From DASRHT01 sp035650355 (GTDB lineage: Bacteria; Chloroflexota; Ktedonobacteria; Ktedonobacterales; Ktedonobacteraceae): 64,000 nucleotides of DNA. Each line of letters opens with the position of its first letter. Position 1 is the first letter of the stretch. Made by a program: the position numbers and the translations under genes. Location of the stretch: contig DASRHT010000089.1 in assembly GCA_035650355.1 (NCBI GenBank), forward strand, positions 65,940-129,939, given 5' to 3'. Shown piece after piece: positions 52,611 to 61,788 of this stretch. The notes under the pieces are model-generated. The model was not told the DNA's origin. It did not search any database and saw only the letters and a program-made list of their open reading frames with translations.

Positions 52611-54920
52611 ATGAGCCTGCACATCTTCGGTGTGCGCCATCATGGTCCCGGCTGTGCGCGTAGTTTATATGCCGCGCTGGAGGCGCTCAAACCGGATATT
52701 GTGCTGGTTGAGGGACCACCTGACGCCCAGGAAGTCCTGTCGTTCCTGCTGCGAGAGGAGATGCAGCCGCCGGTTGCGCTCCTCATCTACGCGCCCGACA
52801 ATCCCAGGCGCTCGGTCTACTATCCTTTCACGCACTTCTCGCCCGAATGGCAGGCTCTACGTTACGCGCTGCAACGCAATATTCCCGCGCGTTTTATGGA
52901 CCTGCCGCAAGCGATCCAACTGGCGATCTTGCCGGCAAGCGAGGAGGTGGAGGCGACGGAAACGCCGCCCGATGAAACCGCGCCCATTGACGAGCAGCGC
53001 GCGAGCGCAGGCACGCACACGACAGTAGTTGAGCCGCCAGCATCACCAATCGCTCAGCGTGATGATCCGCTGGCAATGCTGGCTGAAGCCGCCGGCTATA
53101 GCGATCACGAACTCTGGTGGGAGCAGCAAATCGAGCAGCGACGCGACGCCACCAACCTTTTCGAAGGCATTCTGGAGGCGATGACCGCGTTACGCAGCGA
53201 TCCCACGCCAAAGGACGAGATAGAAGCCCTGCGCGAGGCCCACATGCGCCAGACGATTCGCGTGGCGCAACAGGAGGGCTTTGAGCGTATCGCCATCGTC
53301 TGCGGCGCGTGGCACGCTCCTGTGCTGGCTGATAGCGGCTCCCGCGATGAATCGGGGAGCTACGGCGGGCTGAAGCGCCTCAAGGTCGAGGCGACCTGGA
53401 TTCCGTGGACCAACTCGCGCCTCTCCTATCGCAGCGGCTACGGCGCGGGCGTCACCTCGCCCGGCTGGTACGAGCATCTCTGGACGACTGCCGACCGTGT
53501 TACCATTCGCTGGATGACCCACGCGGCCCGCCTCTTACGTGCCGAGGGGCTTGACGCCTCATCCGCCAGCGTCATCGAAGCCGTCCGGCTGAGCGAGGCT
53601 TTGGCCGCCATGCGCGATCTGCCAATGCCCGGCCTGGCGGAGCAGCACGAGGCAATCCAGACAGTGCTCTGTCATGGCAACGTGACGCCGATGGAGCTGA
53701 TTCGCGATAAGCTAGAGATTGGCGACCGTTTGGGACAGGTGCCCCCAGAGACGCCTGCGGTCCCTTTGCAGCGCGATCTGGAAATCCAGCAGCGCAAGTT
53801 GCGTCTCAAGCCTTCGACAGAAATTGTCAAACTTGAACTCGACCTGCGCAAAGAGACGGATCGCGCGCGCAGCCAGCTTCTGCACCGCCTGCGCCTGCTC
53901 AAGATCAACTGGGGCGAGCCGCAGCGCGTCTATGGCAAGACCGGCACATTTCACGAACATTGGCAACTACAATGGCAGGTCGAATTCGTGGTCTTATTGA
54001 TCGAGGCCAACATCTGGGGCAACACAGTCGAAGTGGCCGCGACCTCCTACGTCCACCACACGACAGATGCCACCGCAGACCTGCCCCCTCTGACCGAGCT
54101 GCTGGACCAGGCGATCCTGGCCGAACTGCCGGGCGCTATCGACCATCTGCTGCAAGAGATTCAGAAGCGCGCCGCCATCTCCGCCGATGTTCGGCATATG
54201 ATGGCAGCCATGCCGCCCCTGGCACGCGTGGCGCGCTACGGCGATGTGCGTCAGACGAAGGCGGAGCGCATCCTGCCAGTGCTTGACGGCCTGTTTGAAC
54301 GCATTATCATCGGCCTGCCGGGAGCCTGCGCCTCGCTGGATGATGATGCCGCTCGCGCTATGATCGCCAGCATCGATCATGTGCAGGGAAGCGTTAGCCT
54401 GCTCAACCGCGACGAGCAGCGTCAGCAGTGGCTGACTATCCTACGTCAGCTTACCGAGCGCGAGAGCATTCATGGGCTGGTGCGCGGGCGTTGCTGTCGC
54501 CTGCTGCTGGAACAAAACGCGCTGGACGATGAGGAGTTGCAACGACAGACACGACTCGCGCTCTCCCTGGCCACGCCAGCTCCCCAGGCCGCCGCATGGA
54601 TAGAAGGCGTGCTGTACGGCAGCGGCATGCTCGTCCTACACCAGGACGGACTCTGGCGAGCGCTGGACGCCTGGATGAGCGACCTGCCCCTCGATACATT
54701 CGACGCCCTGCTACCCATCCTGCGCCGCGCCTTTTCCGGCTTCCAACAGCCTGAGCGCCAGAAGATGGGCGAGAAGGTCAAGCATCTATCGAGTTCATCA
54801 CCTGCGCATGCTGGCAGCGCGGCGGTGGGAGTTACGCGGAGCGATATCAATCAACAGAGAGCCGACAAAGTGTTACCTGTGCTGGCACAGATTATGGGGG
54901 TAGAATTCAATGGCAATTGA
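52611..54920 (+). CDS. DUF5682 family protein, N-terminal region TraB/Ere-like
   Basis: A 769-aa protein from ATG 52611 (AGGAGG upstream). Its N-terminal ~280 residues carry FGVRHHGPGCARSL (H10, H11), VLVEGPPDAQE (E34), REAHM (208-212) and IVCGAWHAP (W234, H235). This series of His, Glu-Gly-Pro and a late Gly-x-x-His is the layout of the TraB/ChaN/erythromycin-esterase-like superfamily, which hints at a hydrolase site; this link is inference. The remaining ~490 residues are helical and unassigned. It overlaps the VWA gene by 11 bp. The set SWIM, DUF5691, MoxR, DUF5682, VWA is a recurrent neighbourhood of unknown function. Confidence 0.85.
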   Translation: MSLHIFGVRHHGPGCARSLYAALEALKPDIVLVEGPPDAQEVLSFLLREEMQPPVALLIYAPDNPRRSVYYPFTHFSPEWQALRYALQRNIPARFMDLPQAIQLAILPASEEVEATETPPDETAPIDEQRASAGTHTTVVEPPASPIAQRDDPLAMLAEAAGYSDHELWWEQQIEQRRDATNLFEGILEAMTALRSDPTPKDEIEALREAHMRQTIRVAQQEGFERIAIVCGAWHAPVLADSGSRDESGSYGGLKRLKVEATWIPWTNSRLSYRSGYGAGVTSPGWYEHLWTTADRVTIRWMTHAARLLRAEGLDASSASVIEAVRLSEALAAMRDLPMPGLAEQHEAIQTVLCHGNVTPMELIRDKLEIGDRLGQVPPETPAVPLQRDLEIQQRKLRLKPSTEIVKLELDLRKETDRARSQLLHRLRLLKINWGEPQRVYGKTGTFHEHWQLQWQVEFVVLLIEANIWGNTVEVAATSYVHHTTDATADLPPLTELLDQAILAELPGAIDHLLQEIQKRAAISADVRHMMAAMPPLARVARYGDVRQTKAERILPVLDGLFERIIIGLPGACASLDDDAARAMIASIDHVQGSVSLLNRDEQRQQWLTILRQLTERESIHGLVRGRCCRLLLEQNALDDEELQRQTRLALSLATPAPQAAAWIEGVLYGSGMLVLHQDGLWRALDAWMSDLPLDTFDALLPILRRAFSGFQQPERQKMGEKVKHLSSSSPAHAGSAAVGVTRSDINQQRADKVLPVLAQIMGVEFNGN

Positions 54921-56100
54921 TGAGAAAGAGCGTTTACGGCGCTGGCGGCTCGTCCTGGGCAAAGATTCGAGTCAGGGTTTAGGAGTTGGCGGCGGCAAAG
55001 GTGGTGATGGAGGCGGCCTGGCACTGAGCGAGCGCGATATGGGGATGGACGGCGTGCTTGAGGCGCTCTACGACTCTGAACGCTCGGCAGGTCTCGGCGG
55101 TTCCTCGCCCAAAGTCGCGCGCTGGCTGGGCGATATTCGCACCTACTTCCCATCATCCACAGTACGCGTGATGCAACAGGACGCCCTGGAACGCCTGAAC
55201 CTCACACAGATGCTGCTCGAACCGGAGATGCTGGAGCAGGTGGATGCCGATGTTCATCTTGTCGCCACCCTGCTCTCGCTCAGCAAAGTTATTCCTGAGA
55301 AGACCAAAGACACGGCGCGGCACGTTGTGCGCAAAGTGGTAGAGGAGTTGGAGCGCAAACTGGCGAATCCATTGATCCAGGCGGTACGGGGCAGCCTCAA
55401 CCGCGCCACCCGCTCTTATCGCCCGCGTCCAAATGAAATTGACTGGCACAATACCATCCGTATCAATCTGAAGAACTACCTGCCGGAACATAATACTATC
55501 ATCGTCGAACGCCTGGTAGGGCATGGTCACAAGCGTTCGTCTCTACGTGACATCGTGCTCTGCGTCGATCAAAGCGGCTCAATGGCGGCTTCGGTCGTCT
55601 ATTCAGGCATCTTCGGAGCCGTGATGGCCTCGATCAAAGCCGTCAGTACCCGCATGGTCGTTTTCGATACGGCGGTGGTCGATCTCACCGACGATCTTCA
55701 GGACCCGGTAGACCTGCTCTTCGGCACGCAGCTCGGCGGTGGAACGGATATCAACCGCGCCCTGGCCTACTGCCAGCAGATCATCACACGCCCTACCCAG
55801 ACCATCCTGGTCCTGATCACCGATCTCTACGAAGGCGGCAACAATCAGGAGATGCTGCGGCGAGCGGCGGAACTGGTCGGCAGCGGCGTCCAGGTCGTCT
55901 GTCTGCTGGCGCTCAGCGACAAGGGTGCGCCCGGCTACGATCAGCGCAATGCTGCCCACCTCGCCAACCTGGGCATCCCTTCTTTCGCCTGCACGCCCGA
56001 TCTCTTCCCCGACCTCATGGCCGCAGCCATCCAGAAGCAGGACCTTGCCCTCTGGGCCGCCAAAAACGATATCGTAGCCGCGCGAGCAGAACAGGACTGA
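54910..56100 (+). CDS. VWA-domain protein of the MoxR/VWA gene set
   Basis: A 396-aa cytosolic protein. The N-terminus is Gly-rich (GVGGGKGGDGGG), then a helical region, and a von Willebrand A domain at about 210-385 with a complete metal site: DQSGS (D220, S222, S224), T279 and D305 (ITDLYEG). VWA proteins of this type form complexes with MoxR ATPases and hold substrates through Mg2+. It starts within the end of the DUF5682 gene. Together with the SWIM, DUF5691 and MoxR genes 6.7 kb upstream it most likely forms one machine. Confidence 0.92.
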   Translation: MAIDEKERLRRWRLVLGKDSSQGLGVGGGKGGDGGGLALSERDMGMDGVLEALYDSERSAGLGGSSPKVARWLGDIRTYFPSSTVRVMQQDALERLNLTQMLLEPEMLEQVDADVHLVATLLSLSKVIPEKTKDTARHVVRKVVEELERKLANPLIQAVRGSLNRATRSYRPRPNEIDWHNTIRINLKNYLPEHNTIIVERLVGHGHKRSSLRDIVLCVDQSGSMAASVVYSGIFGAVMASIKAVSTRMVVFDTAVVDLTDDLQDPVDLLFGTQLGGGTDINRALAYCQQIITRPTQTILVLITDLYEGGNNQEMLRRAAELVGSGVQVVCLLALSDKGAPGYDQRNAAHLANLGIPSFACTPDLFPDLMAAAIQKQDLALWAAKNDIVAARAEQD

Positions 56101-56166
56101 TCCTGCTATGACATTTGCTTTCATTTCCGTTAATGATGCTTCGATGAAAGCAAATGTCGCTCCTGC

Positions 56167-57348
56167 TTACACTTCTACCGCCATAGCGACGGCCCCGCCG
56201 CCTCCCAGACAAAGCGTTGCCAGTCCGCGACCGCCGCCGCGACGCCGCAGTTCGTAGATCAGCGTGATCAGGACGCGCGAGCCGCTGGAGCCGATGGGGT
56301 GGCCGAGCGCAATCGCGCCTCCGTTGACATTGACGCGCGACCAATCCCAGTCGAGTTCTTTGCCGTTCGATAGCGCCTGGGCCGCGAAGGCTTCGTTAAC
56401 CTCGATCAGATCGAAATCGCCGATCTTCAGGCCGGTGCGCTCCAGCACGCGATTGACCGCCCGCGTCGGAGCTGCAAAAATGTAGCGCGGCTCAATAGCA
56501 GCAGAGGCATAACCGACGATACGCGCCAGCACCTTGAGGCCATGCGCATTGGCAAAGTTCTGATCTACAACAACCGTAGCCGAAGCGCCATCGCTCAGGC
56601 CGGGCGCGTTGCCTGCTGTGACCGTTCCACCCTCCTGGAAGGCAGGCTTGAGCTTAGAAAGGGCCTCGATAGAGGTATCGGCGCGAATGGGCTCATCGGT
56701 ATCGACAACGAGTACGCCCTTTTTCTGCTGGATCTCGATAGGGACAATCTCTTCTTTGAAGCGACCTGCGGCGGTCGCAGCGGCTGCACGCTGGTGGCTC
56801 TGCAACGAGAACTGGTCCTGCTCATCGCGCGTGACGCAGAACTTCTCGGCGATAATCTCGGCCTCGTTGCCCATATGGATATCCTCAAAGGCACACCAGA
56901 GGCCGTCATGCACGACGCTATCAACAATTTTGCCGTCGCCCATGCGATAGCCGGTGCGCGCTTTGGGCAAGAGATAGGGAGCATTGCTCATGCTCTCCAT
57001 GCCGCCAGCGACAAACGCCTGCGCGTCGCCAGCCCGGATCGCCTGCGCGGCCAGCATCACCGCCTTGAGGCCGGAGCCGCAGACTTTGTTAACAGTCACC
57101 GCCGGAATATCGACCGATAGACCAGCTCGCACCGCCGCCTGCCGCGCCGGCGCCTGGCCGATACCAGCCGAGACGACATTGCCCATAATGACTTCTTCTA
57201 GCGCATCAGAATCGATGCCCGAGCGGCGTACAGCCTCTTTTATTGCTATTGCACCCAACTGGGGCGCGCTAAAACTGGCAAGGTTGCCGAGGAAGCGTCC
57301 CGTCGGCGTTCGTGCCGCCCCGACGAGAACAGGGATACGCTCTGCCAT
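56167..57348 (-). CDS. Acetyl-CoA acetyltransferase (thiolase)
   Basis: A 393-aa thiolase II type enzyme joining two acetyl-CoA to acetoacetyl-CoA (or cleaving the reverse way). The nucleophilic cysteine is C90 (VNKVCGSGLKAVM), the catalytic His and Cys are H350 (GHPIGSSG) and C380 (CLGGGGAVAM), and NEAFA is present at 318. The last motif usually reads C-x-G-G-G-x-G; here an Ala replaces the final Gly, a mild variant. Length fits AtoB/PhaA. It is followed by no polyhydroxyalkanoate gene, so lipid or ketone metabolism is equally possible. It is transcribed with the urea transporter direction but 140 bp apart. Confidence 0.93.
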   Translation of the reverse strand: MAERIPVLVGAARTPTGRFLGNLASFSAPQLGAIAIKEAVRRSGIDSDALEEVIMGNVVSAGIGQAPARQAAVRAGLSVDIPAVTVNKVCGSGLKAVMLAAQAIRAGDAQAFVAGGMESMSNAPYLLPKARTGYRMGDGKIVDSVVHDGLWCAFEDIHMGNEAEIIAEKFCVTRDEQDQFSLQSHQRAAAATAAGRFKEEIVPIEIQQKKGVLVVDTDEPIRADTSIEALSKLKPAFQEGGTVTAGNAPGLSDGASATVVVDQNFANAHGLKVLARIVGYASAAIEPRYIFAAPTRAVNRVLERTGLKIGDFDLIEVNEAFAAQALSNGKELDWDWSRVNVNGGAIALGHPIGSSGSRVLITLIYELRRRGGGRGLATLCLGGGGAVAMAVEV

Positions 57349-57490
57349 GCGCGTCTTCTCCTTCTATATGTTCACGACATTGTGAACCTGAATATCAGGA
57401 CTGTTTTTCTTTATTGTATCCTCTGAGCAGGAGAGGCGTCAAAGCAGTGTAGAAGAGAAAAGCGAGACTCGATTACGAGCCTCGCCCTTA

Positions 57491-58615
57491 TCATAACGTC
57501 GGTTCCGGCGCGTGTCTTGGGCCAGTGGCAACTCGTTGCTCCTCAAGGAAGTTCTGGCGGATCTGCTCGGGGGTTGTCAGCGCTGCCAACGGGACCGCAC
57601 GAAGCGCGCGGAAGCCTGCTTTCACGCCGACGAAGAGCCAGCCAGTCAGGACAAAGGGAGCTGTCAGCGCGGGCATGCCTATAGGCGAGAGCGCGACACT
57701 AATAGCGGCCATCAACACCGTGCTGATCAATATGCCGATCAGCGCATAGATTGTTGACTCCCAGGTGAGCACAAAGAACAGCCCACCCAGCACGATGCCG
57801 GTAAGCACGCCATTGAAGCCATAAAGCCCGTGATAGACCCAGTAGCCGTTGCCGCCAAAGAGGAAGAGCGCGCTTAGCATCCCTATCAGCGATCCCAGCG
57901 CGGCAAAGAGCGCCGCAATGCGCGAATTGATCAGAATGGCGATCAGAAAGATGATCCCCGTTATCAGATTGTCCTGAAAGAAGACCTCGCCAATCCCCCG
58001 AAAGAACGCTGTCACCAGATTAAGGGCCGTCACCCCTGCGCCGGCCATCGTCCCGGGAAGCGGCCTCAGTTCCGTCTGCACAAAGGCGTGAGGATCAAGC
58101 GGAGTGGGTAAGATCGCGGCTGTAGGCCGCAGGTGGGCGAACTGAAAAATGGCAAAGAGGAACAGCCAGGTGCTGATAACGAAAGGCGCGGTCAGCGCGG
58201 GCATGTCGCGCTCGCCCATGAAATTGATCAGGGCCATCATGACTATCGTGGTCAAAATAGCTACCAGCACGATATACACCACCAGCGTGCCGTTCCATTG
58301 TACAAAGAACGCCAGCCCGATGCCGGCCAGAATGCCGTTATAGCCGAACAGCCCGGCCCGTGTCGCCGTGCGGTCAGCGCCGAGAATGATAGCCGTCAAT
58401 GTACTCACAATTAAGCCGATCAGCGCGGCCAGACCGAGCAGAGCCGAATTCACAAAAATGCCTATAAGAAATAAGAGGCCGGTTAAAGGATTGTTCTGGA
58501 ACATCACCTGCCCGGTACCACGTAAGAGCGTATCCAGAAAGCCAACAAAGGGATTTTCCTGCGCTAAATGATCCCAGGGAGAGGTGAGGCGTTCCAGGGC
58601 TGTCGCAAGGGCCAT
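57491..58615 (-). CDS. Urea transporter (UT family)
   Basis: A 374-aa channel-like membrane protein made of two homologous halves, about 10 helices. Each half has the repeat signatures: QVMFQNNPLTGLLFLIGIF and LFGYNGILAGIGL in the first, EVFFQDNLITGIIFLIAIL and LYGFNGVLTGIVL in the second, and the pair MPALTAPFVISTWLF/MPALTAPFVLTGWLF in the pore region. UT proteins let urea, and sometimes small amides, cross passively. It lies 60 bp downstream of the formamidase, which suggests uptake of short amides for nitrogen. No urease is in the window. Confidence 0.93.
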   Translation of the reverse strand: MALATALERLTSPWDHLAQENPFVGFLDTLLRGTGQVMFQNNPLTGLLFLIGIFVNSALLGLAALIGLIVSTLTAIILGADRTATRAGLFGYNGILAGIGLAFFVQWNGTLVVYIVLVAILTTIVMMALINFMGERDMPALTAPFVISTWLFLFAIFQFAHLRPTAAILPTPLDPHAFVQTELRPLPGTMAGAGVTALNLVTAFFRGIGEVFFQDNLITGIIFLIAILINSRIAALFAALGSLIGMLSALFLFGGNGYWVYHGLYGFNGVLTGIVLGGLFFVLTWESTIYALIGILISTVLMAAISVALSPIGMPALTAPFVLTGWLFVGVKAGFRALRAVPLAALTTPEQIRQNFLEEQRVATGPRHAPEPTL

Positions 58616-58675
58616 GAGTTCACCTCCTGAAATGATGTCCAGGTGTGGTTGGCTGCCACACCTGGAACTTTTTTA

Positions 58676-59914
58676 CTAGCTCGCGGTCGAGACCTGAGTC
58701 TGACGTGAAGCGGTATGCCTCATCGGCTCTACGTCGCGCTGGAAGATCTCCGTTGGCAGGTAGATCGTACAGCATGCGTTCGGAATATCGACGATACCGC
58801 TCACCCTGCCCTCCACCGGAGCAGAGCCGAGAATGATATACGCCTGTTCCGCAGTATAGCCACACGTCTGGAGGTACTCGATAGCATTCATACAGGCGTT
58901 CTTGTAGGCAATGTGAGCATTCATGTAATGCTGCTTGCCCTGCTCATCAACGGAGATGCCCTCGAATACCAGGAAGTTGGTATAGCGCGGCTCCAGCGGA
59001 CTGGTTCTAAAGATGGGGTTGGTCATCTTAAAGCGGTTGACGCCATCTTTGATCAGCTCAACCTGGAGATCGATAAAGCCAGCCATCTCGATAGCGCCAC
59101 AGAAGGTAATTTCGCCGTCTCCCTGTGAGAAGTGCAGGTCGCCCAGTGACAGGTTCGCTCCCTTCACGTAGACGGGGAAGTAGACGCGAGAGCCGCGCGT
59201 CAGATTCTTGATGTCGCAGTTGCCGCCATGCTCGCGCGGCGGAACCGTACGAGCAGCTTCCTGGGCCGCGCGTTTGTAGGCATCACCCTTTAACGAGCCC
59301 ATGACCGCATTGCGCTCAAGCGGCGGCAAAGCCAGTGGTGGGACGCGATTGGGGTCGGTGTTGATCAAATCGATTTCGCGCTTATTCCACTTCGCCAGCA
59401 GCTCTTGCGATGGCGCGCAGCCAATCAGGCCAGGATGCTGAATGCCCACAAAGCGCACATCAGGCAGGTGGCGCGATGTGGCATAAACCCCTTTCAGGTC
59501 CCAGATGGCTTTATGTGCATTCGGGAAGCGATCCGTCAGGAAGCCGCCGCCGTTGGTTTTGGCAAAAATGCCGGTAAATCCCCATTCGGTCTGCTGCCCG
59601 GGAAATGGCCCCATATCGAGGATATCGACGACCAGCACATCCCCTGGCTCCGCCCCCTCGACCGCAATCGGGCCACTGAGCACATGCGGAATGCTCAAAT
59701 CAATGTCGCGCACATCATTGGCGCTATCGTTATTCTTAATCTGTCCATCAGTCCAGTCTTTACACTCCATGCGGAAAACCGTCCCTGGCTTCACTGTAGC
59801 GACTGGTGGAATATCTGGATGCCAGCGGTTGTGTCCCACCACCTGCTGCTGGCTCATGGGTTTGGAAAGATCCACTTTAAACAGGGTCTCGTGACCCGGG
59901 GCTACCATAGTCAT
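58676..59914 (-). CDS. fmdA: Formamidase (FmdA/AmdA family)
   Basis: A 412-aa acetamidase/formamidase that splits formamide to formate and ammonia. Signature stretches are the N-terminal GHNRWHPDIPPVATVKPG, the HVLSGPIAVEGAEPGDVLVVDILD strand pair, FPNAHKAIWD, HPGLIGCAPSQ and REHGGNCDIKNLTRGS, with the beta-trefoil-like FmdA fold. Length is normal for the class that functions without an added nickel site. It is the first gene of a probable operon with the urea transporter, and the FmdB-like zinc ribbon gene is divergent, 500 bp away. The start ATG 59914 has GAGAC, a weak site. Confidence 0.94.
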   Translation of the reverse strand: MTMVAPGHETLFKVDLSKPMSQQQVVGHNRWHPDIPPVATVKPGTVFRMECKDWTDGQIKNNDSANDVRDIDLSIPHVLSGPIAVEGAEPGDVLVVDILDMGPFPGQQTEWGFTGIFAKTNGGGFLTDRFPNAHKAIWDLKGVYATSRHLPDVRFVGIQHPGLIGCAPSQELLAKWNKREIDLINTDPNRVPPLALPPLERNAVMGSLKGDAYKRAAQEAARTVPPREHGGNCDIKNLTRGSRVYFPVYVKGANLSLGDLHFSQGDGEITFCGAIEMAGFIDLQVELIKDGVNRFKMTNPIFRTSPLEPRYTNFLVFEGISVDEQGKQHYMNAHIAYKNACMNAIEYLQTCGYTAEQAYIILGSAPVEGRVSGIVDIPNACCTIYLPTEIFQRDVEPMRHTASRQTQVSTAS

Positions 59915-60412
59915 GATAAGGTCTCCCTTCTCTTGCGCTGAAAATGACTCAAGACGAGCATTTGTAGATAGACGTACGTTATAGCAGCTAAAGCTTGGCG
60001 GCGATCTATGCTACAGCAGACAACACAAATCGGACAGTAGACAGTATCGAAAAGGCGAAAATGGGACACGAAGTGGAAAAGGGGAACACCGTGTATCCTG
60101 CACCAGCGCACCTTTTTTGTTAGAGCCACGCCGCTTTCATTTTCCCCGATGGGAGTGCTAATGCTAAGGGAGTACCAGTCCAGTACACCAGATGTGTAAC
60201 TTTTCTGTAAAGCTGTGTTCTTGCTATTGCGCATTTACGATAGAATAGTAGCTTGCAAAATCGTTGTTGTCAAGACTAAGATAGATATCTTAACCTTATC
60301 AATAGTAAATTTTCCTTGCACATATTACTTGAATAGAGTATACTTTTTCTAGTCGATCAGTTAAATAGGAGAAAAACATTGCCGCGTTGGTAATTCAAAG
60401 GGAGGGTATACG
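59915..60412. other. Divergent intergenic region between fmdA and fmdB-like gene
   Basis: Nearly 500 bp, AT-rich from 60230 on, probably carrying both promoters. A short minus-strand frame (59911-60234) has no credible features. I see no operator-like repeat of high quality. The plus-strand gene has AGGGAGGG before its ATG. Confidence 0.5.
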
Positions 60413-60706
60413 ATGCCACAATATGAATTTCGCTGTGACCATTGCGGGGTATTTGAATGCTGGCGTTCGCTCGATCAGGCCAGTACACCGATGACCTGCC
60501 CCACCTGTCAGGTCACAGCCAGAAGAGTATACACCGCGCCCGGCCTGGTCAAAACGCCAGCCGCCATTGCGCAAGCTTTGTACAAATCAGAGAAGAGCGC
60601 CCACGAACCCGATGTACTGCGGCGAGAGCGGCCCGAGCCAAAGGAGGAGAAGCCCGCCCAGGTTTTTTACCAATCCCACGGACGCCCCTGGCTGCTGGAG
60701 CATTAA
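60413..60706 (+). CDS. FmdB-type zinc-ribbon protein
   Basis: A 97-aa protein with two CxxC pairs (MPQYEFRCDHCGVFE, then PMTCPTCQVTARRVYTAPG), the FmdB regulatory zinc-ribbon family, followed by a charged tail that may be disordered. FmdB was named from formamidase clusters, where it was proposed to regulate fmdA; its place opposite fmdA fits that. The ribosome site GGGAGG is strong. Whether it binds DNA or another protein is unknown. Confidence 0.9.
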   Translation: MPQYEFRCDHCGVFECWRSLDQASTPMTCPTCQVTARRVYTAPGLVKTPAAIAQALYKSEKSAHEPDVLRRERPEPKEEKPAQVFYQSHGRPWLLEH

Positions 60707-60730
60707 TTGCTGCATCCCAAGTGCATAGAC

Positions 60731-60799
60731 GTGATAAATTGGGTTCCTATGGGTAGACGATAAATCGCGGCGGACGCGATAAATCGGGTCCCTACGGGT
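60731..60799. repeat. Tandem GATAAAT-type repeats at the anti-sigma gene end
   Basis: Two 24-bp units starting GTGATAAAT (60731-60754) and GCGATAAAT (60776-60799), about 80 percent alike, with a partial unit between (CGATAAATCG at 60758). The last unit overlaps the stop codon of the anti-sigma gene. Purpose unknown; probably a dispersed intergenic repeat. Confidence 0.6.
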
Positions 60800-61787
60800 T
60801 TTTGGGCAACGTGCCCATCTTGAAGCCTTTGGGGATGGTCATGCTCCACATGGATGCTGGCACCTGAGCAGGTGACAGCAAGCGAACTGTGGTATAAACG
60901 GGGGTGCCGGTTCCGGGACCGCCAGCCCCTTGCAATACATTCACGGGACGGTACTGCATATCGAGCAGCAATACCAGGCCGTTATCACAGCGAATACGAT
61001 AGACTTGCTGGCCCTTGAAGTCACCTTTTCCCAGATAAACTGCGCGTCGGGCCTGCAAATCCAGGCGCAGGCGCGCGAGATCGAACATTGACTCATCAAC
61101 GCCCCAGTTATGAGCGTCCCATTGAGCGATGTGGTGCATCATATCCAGTCCCAGCGCCTGATCTCCATCTGTCACCATCATAACATCTAATTTCCCATCC
61201 ATCACCGTCTCGACATTCATATGGTTGGTCGCCAGTTGATGATAGGTACTGATCTGGTATGGCTCGCCTTGCGCGGTCACTTTTGTCTGGGTGTGATAGA
61301 GCACATACGCGCCCCAGGAGAGATTCGCCGGCAGAGCAAATGCTGTCTGTTGGCCTGGCAGAAAATAGCCGGAGAGAAACTGGGCCGTGGCAAAGACCAC
61401 GAGCAGCAGGGCAGCGACAGCCGCCAACGTGGCCGCTAGGCGGACAGGGGTTCGGCGCGCACGACGCGGTAGAGCGATAGGACGAGGGGACGAGGCGGAC
61501 TCATGCTCGCCGCTATGACCTGCACGCGCCGCGATTGCCGCCATCACCGCCTGATCGACACGCGACGACGGGCTTGATGTTTCAAGGGCTGCAACGAGCC
61601 GGGTTGCACGCTGGACGTGTAAGTGCTCGTGGGCACAGAGCTGGCAGGTCTGCATATGGTCCGAGACGACACGTAGCTGCTCGGCAGAGATATCCTGCGC
61701 CACCGCGATATACAGGCGCATAATAGCACACACCCCGGCGCCAGAGGCCCCTGGCGATGGAAGAGGGGGCAGATCAGCCTGATTCAT
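60792..61787 (-). CDS. Anti-sigma factor with zinc-finger domain and membrane anchor
   Basis: A 331-aa protein. The N-terminal zinc anti-sigma motif H-x3-C-x2-C (DHMQTCQLCAHEH) binds the cognate sigma, then one membrane helix (LAATLAAVAALLLVVFATAQFL, about 120-141) and a C-terminal ~190-residue extracytoplasmic domain of beta-rich type like the LolA/RseB-type sensor domains (VYRIRCDNGLVLLLDMQYRPVNV). Signals at the outside would release the sigma. Its start lies 1 bp after the sigma gene's stop, so the pair is translationally coupled. Signal unknown. Confidence 0.88.
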   Translation of the reverse strand: MNQADLPPLPSPGASGAGVCAIMRLYIAVAQDISAEQLRVVSDHMQTCQLCAHEHLHVQRATRLVAALETSSPSSRVDQAVMAAIAARAGHSGEHESASSPRPIALPRRARRTPVRLAATLAAVAALLLVVFATAQFLSGYFLPGQQTAFALPANLSWGAYVLYHTQTKVTAQGEPYQISTYHQLATNHMNVETVMDGKLDVMMVTDGDQALGLDMMHHIAQWDAHNWGVDESMFDLARLRLDLQARRAVYLGKGDFKGQQVYRIRCDNGLVLLLDMQYRPVNVLQGAGGPGTGTPVYTTVRLLSPAQVPASMWSMTIPKGFKMGTLPKNP

Positions 61788-61788
61788 T

